Positions 25,466-37,100 of a stretch of 64,000 nucleotides of DNA are shown one piece after another (position 1 is the first letter of the stretch; every line of letters starts with the position of its first letter). The DNA lies in assembly GCF_963676685.1 (NCBI RefSeq), contig NC_092356.1, positions 20,013,750 to 20,077,749 on the forward strand, given 5' to 3'. Under the pieces are notes generated by a model. It did not search any database, was not told where the DNA came from, and saw only the letters and a list, made by a program, of their open reading frames with translations. The stretch is from Mytilus edulis. Taxonomy: Eukaryota > Mollusca > Bivalvia > Mytilida > Mytilidae. A program made the position numbers and the translations under genes.

Positions 25466-26162
25466 AAATGCACCGAACTCAAAAGTTGTCTATTTACAAG
25501 AATTTTAATGGATATAAAGTAGTTTCTCGATCATTTAGAAGCTTGATATCTATATACTTTTTTTGGGTAAAACACTTAGCTGGTTTTAAGGAGCTAACTC
25601 ACTTGGGTTTTCTGTAACCCCTTTACTTACTCTCCTTAACTGAAACAAGCAGAAACTGTACTTCACATATCATATTGGTGCGCCCATCGTATTTTCTAAT
25701 TTTATTAACACTAAAATGAATATAACTTAATATGTCTAGAAATCTATACTAGGACTACTCTATTGAAATACCTTGTTTCTTTGACTATAATTTAGATTAA
25801 CCTCTTGAGAAACTTTGGCATTCAACATGTTTAACACTTTTAAAATCATTTTTAATAATAGCATTACATGAAATCAAAAAAAGAATTGACAAGCTGAAAG
25901 AAAATTATTAGTTAACCCCTAGTTAATGTATGATTTGATTGTAAGTACACTGGCTTAACAGAGTGCAAGAGTATTGTTGATACTTATATTACTAGCAGAG
26001 ATTGCAGAATATATATCTCGTATACGCAAAATAAACTATACTGTATCAAATAACATGTTTAACTAAATAAATCCCAACTATACAATGTGAACTATGTTTT
26101 GATAGCCACAAGCAGAGAAGATACAAAAATAAAGAATTGGAAGAAAAATTCAAATTCAACAT

Positions 26163-26168
26163 TTTATT
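26163..26168 (-). promoter_or_regulatory. Polyadenylation signal, TMED6-like copy 2
   Basis: TTTATT on the plus strand (AATAAA on the minus strand), about 210 bp beyond the stop codon of the minus-strand gene. Confidence 0.45.
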
Positions 26169-26378
26169 TACCTTCCATTTTGTACTATACTTATGTGTAA
26201 AAAATGAATATCAACATAACTTAGGAAGTTGATTTCATCTTTCTTTGATTCCTTGCACGAATATATGTTATTCTGAAATGATCCAGAAAGTATGTTTATC
26301 CAGGTTTTTTTTCAAGTGCCTTTTAAAACATGGCGAACAAATTGACCAATCTAGAGTTTTAGATTAAAATTCTTCTGT

Positions 26379-26612
26379 TTAAGCACGTGGTTTTGACTTC
26401 CCTGAAATATTCGGAACTCTAAAAAGTCTCCTCAAGCAGAAGACCTGAAAACCGGAAGTACAAATGACGATACATATTTGAAATATGGACCACCATTTTA
26501 CATAGTCATTATTCCCTATGATGAGATAAAAGTCTTTTACTAAATTCATTCTGGTATATGCTTGGTGTATTTTCACTTCCTCTATTGAGTTCTGGACCGA
26601 AGAAACTGTCCT
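26379..26612 (-). CDS. TMED6-like copy 2, exon 4
   Basis: Starts RTVSSVQNSIEEV after TTATTTTTAG. It encodes the end of the coiled coil, the membrane helix and the basic tail ending KSKPRA, then TGA or TAA-type stop at the low end. Confidence 0.9.
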   Translation of the reverse strand, partial: RTVSSVQNSIEEVKIHQAYTRMNLVKDFYLIIGNNDYVKWWSIFQICIVICTSGFQVFCLRRLFRVPNISGKSKPRA

Positions 26613-29600
26613 CTAAAAATAAAAAAAATAAAAATATAATAATTGAAGTTCCTTTTTTTCGTTATTACTAACTAAACCGCATTTGAAAAAAGAATATATT
26701 TGAGGAAGAGGAAAAGGAAAACAAACATTTTCACAAATGTATTTAGCGTAAACAAAAATGACCATTCCTCTTTGTTTGTCTCAATCTTCTATGCCGTACA
26801 ACCGATTCTCGTAAAACAAACAAAGACCTCGGTGGCCGAGTTGTCTAAACAGTATATCTATACTGTATCGCTAGCCTGGCTGTCAACGCTGTAGTTGTGA
26901 GTTTGAATCAAATCTTTATTGACTAGGACTGCTAGTGTTTCTCTAAAATTCATACAAAACTACGCTGAACTTCGTTCCACACAAAAAGCATTATGTGTCA
27001 TTTCATGTCAAATTTCAAAAACTTAGTACCGATAGAAGCAAATTTTTCACAAGGTTATTTGTGTCATTATTTTGTTATAATTTTGGTGTGGAGCATTTTC
27101 ATTTTCTGAAGGTATAAACACAAGTATTATTTTCTATTTATTATAAAAAAAAATGCTCATCAGACAACACAACTGTGTGTCCGAACTTGTAAAAAATCAA
27201 AATAAACTTTGAAAAGCACTTAATTTGTTGTCGAAATCAACTCATCATAGATACCAGGAATGAAATTTTGTACGCAACACGCGCGTTTCGTCTACAAAAG
27301 ACTCATAAGTGACGCTCGAATCAAATAAAGTCGAAGTTTAGGAACAAATACATGAAAGTAATCGTAAATACTTGCAGTAAAGTTCGAAACCGTGGAGGTG
27401 ACTCCTTCTATTTCCTGGAGGTATTTATCCCAATCAGCCATTAAGTATGTCCCAAGGTAGAAATAGACCAATTTTGAGCCAAACATGGACTTGCTAGCAA
27501 CGTTGTCTATACATATTGTATATATACCTGTAATATATAAACGAATCTAAATTGAAAACTACGTTCAAACCTATGATTGCGTTGGATAAAAACCGCAATT
27601 TTTATACATGTGCATGTAAAACATATTTCGTTGTAGAAGGGTCTAAATGTAGCACAAACAACATTTTCCAAAAGACCAAAAAAGTGAAGAAGCATATTTA
27701 AACAAAACACATTTGACTAACAGGTCGAACAACTGATGTTCTTGAACCCTGCTGACTGCTATTGGCGATGCCAAATAAAATTGATCACAAGATGTAACAA
27801 AATGAATGTTATATATATAAATGTAATACTAAACAGAAAACAATTAACTTGTGGCCACGATGTTATGCCACAAACATAAGGTTTTAATATTTTTTTACAC
27901 CAGATCCGGATTTCGACAATAAATGTCTCTTCAGTGATGTTAGGGATCGAAACGGTATTTGGAAGGCCACATAAAATGTACCCTCAATTTTAGATAGACT
28001 TTTGAATTTTAAGAGTGAATATAGGGTGAACGGATCATATAAACCGGGGGGAAAATATGATACAACCCCAAACGAAATATATATACTTTAATTAAGAATC
28101 GAATGCTTCTTTTTGTAACTTCATTGGGGTGTAAAAGCGTTGACCGAAGTACATTTTGTATGAAGCGCTTACTAAAAATGTGCGCACGGTCAACGCTTTT
28201 ACAACTCTATGAAGTTACAAAAAGAAGAATTCAATTCTAATAATTACATTTTTTTAGCAATGATCATGAAAACACGAATTTTATTACCAGTGATGTTAGG
28301 GATCGAAACGGTAACTTAACCGAAAACCCTTGCCGTTTTTGGCACAACCTTTTTGATCTTTTGGTCCTCGATGCTGTTCAACTTTGTACTCGTTTCGGCT
28401 TTCAAACTTTTGTATCTGTGCGTCACACATAGGTCTTGTGTGGACAAAATACACTTCTGGCGTATTAAAATTTTGAACTTGTTGCCTTTTGTTGGCTGTT
28501 GTTCGTGTGATTCTTTGTCAGTTGTGTTCTCCAATTTATTTATATTGTAGTCCTGTGTTGTCATTTTGATGTTATATTTCACATGGCCATAAAAGTGCGA
28601 GGTTTGGCATGCCACAAAACCAGGTTCAACCCACCATTTTTTCCTTTAAAAATGCCCTGTACCAAGTCAGGAATATGGTCATTGTTATATTATAGTTCGT
28701 TTCTGTGTGTATTACATTATAACGTTGTGTCGTTTGTTTTCTCTTATTTTTGAGTGTAAATTCACATTGCGATAAGACGTGTCACGGTACTTGTCTATCC
28801 CTAATTCATGTATTTGGTTTTGATGTTATATATATATGTTATATTTGTTATTCTCGTGGGATTTTGTCTATATGTGTTACATTTTAGTGTTATGTCGTTG
28901 TTCTCCTCTTATATTTAATGCGTTTCCCTCGGTTTTAGTTTGTTATCCCGATTTTGTTTTTTGTCCATGGATTTATGAGTTTTGAACAGCGGTATACTAC
29001 TGTTGCCTTTATTTATTATTGTTTTATTTAATTCACCTGTGCACTTTATTGTGGGACCACGTGTTATCATGAATGAAAAGTTTTATTGAGCAATGCAATT
29101 GCTTACGGAATAACATGTGATGTGCAGCTAGCCAATAAGAATAAAGTATCATAATGAAACATACAACTTATGTAATTATTAGCAAATATAAACTTTTTGT
29201 AACTACAAAATGTATTTTTATTATTCTGTCTTTTAATTCTCTCGTTGTTATTATTTGTTTTTGTTGTCTTGTTTTTTTTATATAATATATCATGAAACAT
29301 GTACATTCACAACGGCTGCCACTTCCTAAGTTCGTCATTATTTTTATAAGATTCGTGATGCTCATTTAGTTTTTTGTTTTTGTTATGTTTTAGTTAGTTT
29401 GTTTTTAGATATATGGTTGTGAAATCCTTTTCGGATCTTCTTATGTTCATTATTTTATCAAGGTTCGGTATTGCAAGCAAATCTAAAGAGAAAAATTAAA
29501 AAGCCTGCTTCTCATATCGATTCAAAGTCAGGATCTGTCTTGTTTTATATTTTCGATCATTGTTGTAGTATAAATCCGAGCATTGTTGTACTCTATTTAC

Positions 29601-31425
29601 TTTTGTTATACATTAAGCCATATTGATATCCTCTTAATAACTTGCCATACGTTATGAGTTTATGTCATTGTTGAAGGCCAAATCGTGACCTGTGACTGTT
29701 CACATCTTTTTTCTTTGTTAATTAATAGTTGTCTCATATATAAATATCGCATCTCCGTATTTTTTAATCAATAATAAGCCTCCTCGTGGTGTTTTTGATT
29801 ATGTGATTACCTGTCAGTTTTATACATGTTATAATAATTTAATTTTGGATGTAACGCGTCTTCTGATTGGCTGACGTTATTTTGTTATCAGCCAATAGAC
29901 ATAATTTAGTCATGTGACCGTGACGTCATTTACGTTTTTTCATGGTTTTCTACGGTTTGAAATGGAATGTAGAATTAAATTATAAGAAATGACTGTAATA
30001 TTTTTTCTGTTTATTCGAAATAACATAAAAAATGTTGTGCACATTGTTAAATAACCCGCTACGCGCGTTATTCACTGTGCACCAAATTTTTTATGTTATT
30101 CCTTCATAGACAGAAAAAATATTACAGTCATTCCTTAAGTAGTAATTTGATTACTAGACCAAATATTTCATGATTATTTGATCATTAGATAATCTAAGAC
30201 TGTATTAATATTATTGAATACCCTGTTAATATAATGATTATTTGATGATCTTGGCCAAAAAAATGTGATTATGTGATTACATCCCACTGAGGGCCTCAAT
30301 ACTGCTGTCGAGAAATTACAAACAGTATCTTAAAACAAATTTATTCGTTGCACGTGTGTCTCAGTGGCGCATACACGGTAAGCTTCATAAAAACACAATT
30401 AAATAATTTAAAAAGTTATTTACCTTCAACACTTAAAACTTTTTCAAATAAACCCTGCGATACGGAATACTTGGAGTCCAGAATATTCCTGTTGGGGTTC
30501 CATATTAACACATCAACTAGTCTATCTGATCCGCGTAGTACCTGTTCAAAGAACAATAAGTAACTTCAGATTAATTACTTTATATTCAGAAAAAAATCTC
30601 CTTTCTATACTTGAATGTGTCCTTCATAACTTTTCAAGCTATTGTTTAGATGTGAATTAATGAAAAGTAGATTATATTCGTGAAACTTTGCATTACATGT
30701 ACGTGAAATTCACCGGATTCATTCAACTCCGCTGTGTATTTCTGTAACTTTCGTATTTGATACGTGAAATTTACCCGAATTACAATTGCGTCTTATATTT
30801 TAGTGTTCAGTAAAAATACACAGCTAGATGTATTTGTAATGTAAAATTGCTTATATAAAATAATTTGTTTTCAAATAAAAACGAAATATTATGATAAATA
30901 TATTTATATTTTGTGTAATTACATATAAAATACGATTTGACATTAAGTAAATTCTCTCACTTTGCTAAGTTGTTGCAGTTGAAGTACGATTTATATTCGG
31001 ATACCAATATGAAATTAGCAAAATAAGAGTCGTTTTTAAACATGAGTACAATTGTATATATTCTGCAGTAGTTCCAATGTGAATTAAATATGCGAACAGT
31101 ATTTGTATAAGTGTACTCTATGCCGCATGAAACTTTTAAAATAGCGTACGTACGCACGCTTCAAAGGACATAACTATCAACTAACGTATCGTTATCTACC
31201 ATGATTTACCTCAAATGATAGATGCAAAGTCGCTCCACTGGCAATTTTTTGATAAAAACATTGTTCTCGTCCGGAATAAACTTCTATTTTAAATTCGTAC
31301 GTAACTCCTGGCAATCCGTCGAAATCGAAATCATCATTTTGTTTGTCTAAAATCTGTTCGGCATCCAAACACACAAGCAACAAGAAAATCAAATAAACAA
31401 ATAGGACACAATAGATAGGACCCAT
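26379..31425 (-). CDS. TMED6-like p24 cargo receptor, copy 2 (4 exons)
   Basis: The minus-strand model joins 31425-31210, 30541-30424, 27527-27376 and 26612-26379, giving 239 residues. Exon lengths 216, 118 and 152 bp are identical to copy 1 and all phases match. Only the last exon is longer, by 6 bp. Seen: a long hydrophobic leader (LFVYLIFLLLVCLDA), a GOLD domain with REQCFYQ and IYTICIDN, a coiled coil, a membrane helix after KWWSIFQ, and the tail RRLFRVP. Intron 3 appears to start with GC rather than GT (ACT|GCAAGT). Compared with copy 1, the GOLD start FDFDGLPGVTYEFKIEVYSG is identical and the leader differs strongly. The two genes point towards each other with the protease genes between them. 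Both look functional, so two expressed paralogues are likely. Confidence 0.9.
26826..26915 (+). repeat. tRNA-derived SINE head
   Basis: CCTCGGTGGCCGAGTTGTCT is a tRNA Leu/Ser-like A box, and GTGAGTTTGAATC about 55 bp later is a weakened B box. The segment does not fold into a full cloverleaf with paired acceptor ends, so a SINE head is preferred over a working tRNA gene. It lies in intron 3 of TMED6-like copy 2. Confidence 0.55.
27235..27335 (+). repeat. Interspersed repeat family D, short copy
   Basis: Best preserved core of the family: ACTCATCATAGATACCAGGA followed by CGCGCGTTTCGTCTACAAAA and GACGCTCGAATC. It ends about 40 bp before exon 3 of TMED6-like copy 2, so it lies close to that gene's GC donor. 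Confidence 0.7.
27376..27527 (-). CDS. TMED6-like copy 2, exon 3
   Basis: Follows TATATTACAG on the minus strand and reads IYTICIDNVASKSMFGSKLV, then TSTVSNFT. The donor is ACT|GCAAGT. The copy 1 exon ends at the same residue with GTAAGA, which makes the GC donor convincing. Confidence 0.85.
27895..27960 (+). repeat. Interspersed repeat family F
   Basis: CAGATCCGGATTTCGACAAT followed by a TCTCTTCAGTGATG block. Related short copies occur at 28285-28312, 32440-32500 and 33138-33182. Confidence 0.6.
28095..28238. repeat. Foldback inverted repeat
   Basis: Two arms of about 50 bp, 28095-28145 and 28187-28238, pair over CTTCTTTTTGTAACTTCAT and AAAAGCGTTGACCG with few mismatches. The loop is about 40 bp. 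It lies in intron 2 of TMED6-like copy 2 and is probably a non-autonomous foldback element. Confidence 0.7.
28320..29015 (+). repeat. Interspersed repeat family E, long copy
   Basis: Longest copy here. It has TTTGATCTTTTGGTCCTCGA at the start, GAGGTTTGGCATGCCACAAA and ACCAGGTTCAACCCACCATT in the middle, and GCGGTATACTACTGTTGCCT at the end. The constant end and variable start suggest a retroposon-like family truncated at one side. No reverse transcriptase motif is visible. Confidence 0.7.
29665..29760 (-). repeat. Family B relic (minus strand)
   Basis: GTTGAAGGCCAAATCGTGAC and TAGTTGTCTCATATATAAAT are the reverse complement of family B blocks. Short and diverged. Confidence 0.5.
29984..30136. 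repeat. Palindromic foldback element
   Basis: AAGAAATGACTGTAATATTT at the left is matched by its reverse complement ending ACAGTCATTCCTT at the right, with further pairing inward around TAACATAAAAAATG and GTGCAC. The short centre contains GCTACGCGCG. Non-coding, in intron 2 of TMED6-like copy 2. Confidence 0.7.
30424..30541 (-). CDS. TMED6-like copy 2, exon 2
   Basis: Reads VLRGSDRLVDVLIWNPNRN after TCTTTGAACAG and ends in phase 1 at GAAG|GTAAAT. It is too short to show as a conspicuous open frame and was placed by alignment to copy 1. Confidence 0.85.
31210..31425 (-). CDS. TMED6-like copy 2, exon 1
   Basis: The ATG at 31425 is in the context TGTACAATATGG, the same 12 bases found before the start of copy 1. 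It encodes the leader and first GOLD half and ends GAG|GTAAAT. Confidence 0.88.
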
Positions 31426-32439
31426 ATTGTACACGTATCATTCGTGTATTTAGTTAGCCTAAAGATAATAATTTATACAACTAAAATCAATATATGACAT
31501 TTGTAAAAATTCACATGGAGATATTATAAGCTTAATTTACGACAATTACTCGCATTAGCCCATAGCTGCTGTACTGATATGTTCGTCGGAAATTTAATTC
31601 ACTAAAATTTATTGTATATTCCATTCTTCAACAGTTAATACTTAAAACCGCTGCGATACTTGCTCTATAAAAAAAAACCTGGATTTCACTTCTTCATGTT
31701 TTCGATTCTTATTACAGACATTAATAATCAAATGACCAAACCCGATGGTAAATAATACATTAAATAACCTAACGTAAAACTTCTTTGAAAAAAATATGTA
31801 AAAAGCGCGGATTTGTGGTTATTATTTTCTGTGTGATAAAAATCCAGATGAACATATTTTTACAACCGGTCAAATTTTGGGGTCTTATCAGTTTGAAGAG
31901 ATTCAACAACTTTTTCATCAGTACTTATTCACTCTTTGTTTACAAATTATTAGCACTCATACATTTTTAATAATAAACCCCAAATCCAATCCAACTGTTC
32001 AAGGTGTGGGCCTTAATCTAGACAATCTAGAAAGTCGCCATGTTTCAATATTAACTTAACGTATCTTGTATTTACACGACATTTGACCTCTCTCCGATAA
32101 ACCAAGTTTATTTGATCTTTGACGCAATAATGTTAGATAATAAAGGATACAGTTGCACTACATACATCACAAGAACGTGTCGGATCAGTAACAAGTTAAA
32201 TCAATCATGATTCAATGGTTTGCATTATAAATCAAAGCATATTTAGCAGCTAAAAAATAAAGCATACATATGTCCAGTATAACATAATATTTAAAGTGCA
32301 AATGCAGATCATCAGTTCTTTAAGAAGTTGAATAAAGTTTATTTTTCAATTTAGTGATCGATAAAATTAATGTGAATGTAATTTAATTTTTCATGAAAAT
32401 GGATGAGACACATATTTTGAAAACCACATTAAACTTCAA

Positions 32440-32500
32440 TTTTCCTGCATCAGATACGCATTTCAACAATAAACATCTCTTCACTGATGCTCGAAAAAAA
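32440..32500 (+). repeat. Interspersed repeat family F
   Basis: CAGATACGCATTTCAACAAT, then CATCTCTTCACTGATGCTCG. Confidence 0.55.
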
Positions 32501-33137
32501 CAAAATAAAATATTATACATGTAGTAATGTTGAAAAGCTGATATAATCGGAACAGATAAAAATATTTTTAACTTGTGAAGTAAGATATTTTACATGTTTT
32601 CACAAAACAAGTATTAATTTTGATTCAGTTGATGTACTTATTTCAGTCGCATCTAACATTTACAAAAATGAGGGATCTAGGAGTTCAACCGTGATCATGA
32701 TATATACTAATTTTTAATGGGTCCCACGTGTGACCGAGAATAGAAACAGTCCCTTCTGACCGGCAGTAAAACCCCTTGCAAAAGTTTGATGCCCGTTTGA
32801 TTGTGCCGGATGGTAAAATATGTAGCCATGTCTGGACAGAATAGTTTCGTAAGATCAAATTAGCTATCGTCTGTCGTCCGGCGTCCACCGTCATCCGTTA
32901 GCTTTAACAATAACAACTCGTCTAAAACTACTCCGGCAAATTTAACCAGATCACCAACCGCCTTGTACATTCTTTAGAAAAACAAAAAAATAAAACAAAA
33001 TATGAATACAAAGAGATGTGGAGGAAAACGTGCAAAAGACGGCAAACACACATCACAAATATCAAAACAGCACTTGTAACTGAATCCTTTATTTATTATT
33101 ATTGGTACATGTACATTACTGGTATATTTTTTTCTGC

Positions 33138-33182
33138 AGATGCACATTTCGACAATAAATGCCTCTTCAGTGATGCTCAATG
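33138..33182 (+). repeat. Interspersed repeat family F
   Basis: CAGATGCACATTTCGACAAT, then GCCTCTTCAGTGATGCTCAA. Short copy. Confidence 0.55.
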
Positions 33183-34048
33183 CCAAAATATTGGAAAATC
33201 AAAAGATTATTAAAAAGATAAAGAGCTTTAATACAAAAAAGTAAAAAAAAAAAAAAAAAGTATATCCAACGCAAGGTGAAGATTCAGAGCTTGGCATGAG
33301 GAAGATGCATTCCTGAATTTAAATTAAGTTCTAACACTTTGTAACAGGAAAATAAATGATAAAATTCGTCTTTTCTTTTCTAGCCAGTATATACAGAAAT
33401 GCTAGCTTAACTCGGCTGGTGATACTCTCGGGGACTAATGGTCCACCAGTAGAAAATATGGCAAAATGAGTACTTAGTCTATGATTGACCTTTTCGTACG
33501 GTGTTTTTCTGTTCGGTGGAAATGTTGAGAGTAAACCCCCCTCCCCCCAAAAAAAACAAAAACAAAACAAAAAAACTTAAAAATGAATAACCAAACAAAC
33601 AAACAAAAACCTGGGTATTTCATCAGTCCTATTAAGTTTTATTCTATGGGATTTTTAAGGTTGATTATAGAAACGAATACTCTAGTTCAATGAAAATTAC
33701 CCTTATAAATTTCATTGTTCGAAACGTTTTTTATCCAGAACGTGTAGGTTACACGTTCTAAGTTACTAACCCAAAATACTTGAAAGCAACAAATGTATAA
33801 ATACGTAAAAACATTTGAAATTTCAAGGTTATGAATTTGTTTAATCCTGCAGGATGCCTCAATAAAGTTTAATTAATTACATAAAATGCATCGTTTTACA
33901 CTTTTAATTTAATTTAAGACTTTTCAATCATCGTAAAGTATGTTGTTAAGCTTTGTAAAACAATGTTTTGCACAATTTAAAAAAAAATTAAATTGATCAT
34001 AATTAATTTAAATGTCTCTACGTGCAATATGAATGCCCGACCCACCAC

Positions 34049-34054
34049 TATAAA
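34049..34054 (+). promoter_or_regulatory. TATA box of the tyrosine-rich repeat protein gene
   Basis: TATAAA in a GC-richer local context (CCACCACTATAAAGGAC), 43 bp before the ATG tail end at 34097. Transcription would start near 34075-34085 and leave a 5' UTR of only 10-20 bases. Such compact TATA promoters are usual for strongly expressed tissue-specific secreted proteins. Confidence 0.65.
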
Positions 34055-34096
34055 GGACAATTCATAGACTACTGGTCAGCATACCATCATAGAATC

Positions 34097-34142
34097 ATGA
34101 AGGGGTTAGTCCTTGGAATTGTCATAGTACTGTTTGTCCAAG
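34097..34142 (+). CDS. Repeat protein gene, exon 1 (signal peptide)
   Basis: Fifteen codons plus one base, ending CAAG|GTAAGA. It carries almost nothing but the signal peptide, so the repeat exon could be exchanged or expanded without touching the secretion signal. Confidence 0.85.
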
Positions 34143-37100
34143 GTAAGATTAATACTGTTTTTTTTCATTATTCTACTATATATTTGAATTGTTTATTCAT
34201 TGTGTTTGTTGCTTAACGTCCAGTAGCAAATATATCAGCCATGTTCAACCGAGAACAAATTAACAATGTATACAACAGGTAAATAAGTGCTGTAGTAGAT
34301 GCCGTCTGGGATGATGGTCGGAAAACATGGACTAACGATCGAAAATAAAGGCATATTTGATAGGGACAGAAATAAAACTTGAATTTACTTTGCGACTAAA
34401 ACTCTTCATTAAAGCTCATTTTTGTTACATGGATATAAGAAGATGTGGTATGAGTGTTAATCAGACAGCTCTCCGGGTGTCTTTGCGTCCTTGCAGTCAA
34501 TTCAGTACTATTCAGTAGCTTTCAGTTAATCAAGTGTGATATCGATGTTGAAATGTACAGGTAAATAACAACAACTGCAAAGTCTGAACATAGAATGGAA
34601 GGATCTTAGTTGACTGCAAGCGAATAGTCTGAACAATACCGAATTTTCCGCAGTAGATAAGTCTAAAATAAGTCGGTAAGACTTAAAATGACTTACTAAT
34701 CTTATATTCAGTCTATTAAGAACTGTTCAGATCAAATAACTGTTATAGATATAAACTGGTTTACTTTTGAATTGATGAGAGATAAATTGCCCGTTTATCA
34801 ATAATTATCATAAACACAAAATTCTCCTTTCTTTAGTACGATGTTGTTCTCTGTAATCGAAAACAGAGGTACTTTCATGGCGTTTAATACTGTTTGCATT
34901 AAAAAAAAAAAAAACCACAAGAAGTAGTATGATTGTCAATGAGACAACAATCCACCAGTCTTCAACGATTAGTACTACATATACAGTTCAGTAAGCTTTT
35001 TAGTGGTTAAAGTCTTAAAAAGGTCAGACAATGTTAAAACTAAAAAGATTGTTAAAATGATTCGTTTTTGCATTGGTATGTTATTTCTCATTAAATGTGA
35101 GTTTGCATAAACTATGATGCTTGCTTTAATAACGTTTTCTTAGATATAATATATTTTTTTGATAATTATTGTCAATTATTTTACCAATAAACCGGAAAAA
35201 TAATTGAAAGAACAGACTTGGAATTACCAATTAGATGGGGTTCGAAGATTTATCGAAAAATCAGAATAACGAAAATTATGTCTGTTATTCAATATACATG
35301 TATATAAGGTCACAAGTGTTCAAAACCAAATTAAAGATTTATTTTTTTCTATCCAGACGTGTACTCGTCAAACAAAACATTTACTTTTTGTTCTTTTGTA
35401 ATCATACTATTGACACGAGTTTTCGGGAACGGCAATTTAACTTTTAGAGCGTTGTGAGGATATGATTGTTTTCATTTGAAATTATTTTTCATACCACACA
35501 AGCATCACATTATTTATTTGTTTGCCTCGAACTGTTGTTTAAGAATTAACATTTTATTTATTGGCAAAAACTATAATTGACGTTTTTTCCCTTTCTCGAT
35601 TAAAATATGTTTTCTTCTAGGTTTGAAATCAGAACATTTTTTTGGCAATACAAATCATAATCATTTCTTATCTCTTTTAGAGTTAAGGTGGTACCTAACA
35701 CTTTCACTAAAATTAATTTGGCTCGTTTAATTTTGATAAAATTTGGACAAAGTATTTACTTTGACCCTTTAACAAAAATATAAAAATTTTGAAAATTTTG
35801 AACCAATTGTTTTGTCAGAAAATTTACACTGGTTATATAGCAGTGTGACAAATACTAATTTTGATCATTGAGAAGCTTAATATTCCCTGAACAACGCAAC
35901 GTAATCAAAACGTTTAGCTGATTTTACAGAGTTATCTCCATGTAGTGTAAGGTACCACCTTAAATGGGCATTCCCTTACCATTACCATTAGTCTTACAAT
36001 GTGTCGACTATGGTAAAAGCAAACTGTGTGATTCTGGAATACAAATATAAAAACAGAATTACTTATTTTCAAAGTAACAAAATTGCACACTTTTTGTGAG
36101 AATAGAAAACCAAGTTCAAATTATATTATCTTAATATATAAGTCGAAATTCAATTCCTCCCATATAACAAGAAATTCGGACACACCCTTTCTAACGTGAA
36201 ACGTAAGGTACATTATAGTTTTGTTGAATTACAATTTCAAAATATCGAAAATGACGTACTTATTTTTTTTTTATGTTTGAAAATATTGGTTTCAAGATTT
36301 TGATAAATTGAATAATAAAAAAATCCTCCATCCAGTAGTTACATAGGTTTGCTTTGAATTGTCATTTTTTTAATTAAGTTTATGTAGACACTTGAATTAT
36401 CAAGCATATTAAAAAAAACATTAGCCAGCTGATGATGAATGCACTCATTGTCATATGATTTTTTCACTATTTTTTTTTTTAAGGTATTACATCTTTAGAC
36501 AAGCAAACCAGTAAAACCTTCAACAAACAATCTAGGGGAAATATCAAGTTTAGGGCCACAGGATATGAAGATGTCATAAAAAATCATAAACTTCTAGCAT
36601 CCAGCAAACGCGGTTCCAAAAAAGACCGATACAAGCCCACTGGATATGATGATTATAAGGTCCAAACTAAATATTACCAGCCCATATCATTGAGTATTAC
36701 CGGATCTAAAGGTCCAAACAAAATTGGGTATGATAGCTACGAGACGAATAAGTATGGGACTAACCAGCAAGGATATGATAACTTAAATTATGTATATGAT
36801 GACTCTAGCAGTAAAGGATATGAGACCTACAGACCAATATATGAGGGTTCTAACAATATCAAATATGGAAGAGACAACCAAGGATACGATGTTTCCAATA
36901 AGATAAGATACGATACCTACCCTTCAAAACATATCAGTTCTAGCAAGATCGCTTATGGTAGCAACAATCAGGAATATGATGTTTCAAGTCAGAAGGAGTA
37001 TGATACCTACCCATCATCATATGTCAGTTCAAGTAAGATCGCATATGGAAGCAATAATCAAGGATATGATGTTTCCAGTAAGAAAGGAAATGATACCTTT

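Larger units (their letters stand above)
22779..26162. other. Spacer between the convergent protease and TMED6-like genes
   Basis: Contains repeats of families A, E and H, listed separately, and no gene. A possible AATAAA for the protease gene is at 23052-23057, which would give a 3' UTR of about 290 bp. Confidence 0.5.
31426..34048. other. Spacer between divergent TMED6-like copy 2 and the repeat-protein gene
   Basis: Contains two short family F repeats (32440-32500, 33138-33182) and poly(A)/CA-rich runs near 33240 and 33540. The minus-strand frame at 32685-32894 has no splice context or family resemblance. Promoters for both flanking genes should lie here. Only the TATA box at 34049 could be placed. 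Confidence 0.5.
34143..36483 (+). other. Intron of the repeat protein gene
   Basis: GT-AG, 2.3 kb. It holds family B heads at 34436-34480 and 34915-34990 and the MITE at 35683-35963. The acceptor is preceded by a T-run at 36460-36480. Confidence 0.8.

Noticed and set aside
26826-26915. Functional tRNA gene
   Set aside because: A-box-like head but weak B box and no closing acceptor stem, so treated as a SINE head.
28095-30140. CRISPR-like or bacterial repeat array
   Set aside because: Only isolated palindromes, no regular spacing, and the setting is a eukaryotic intron.
32685-32894. Minus-strand 69-codon frame
   Set aside because: No splice context, start context or recognisable motif. Probably chance or an old repeat.
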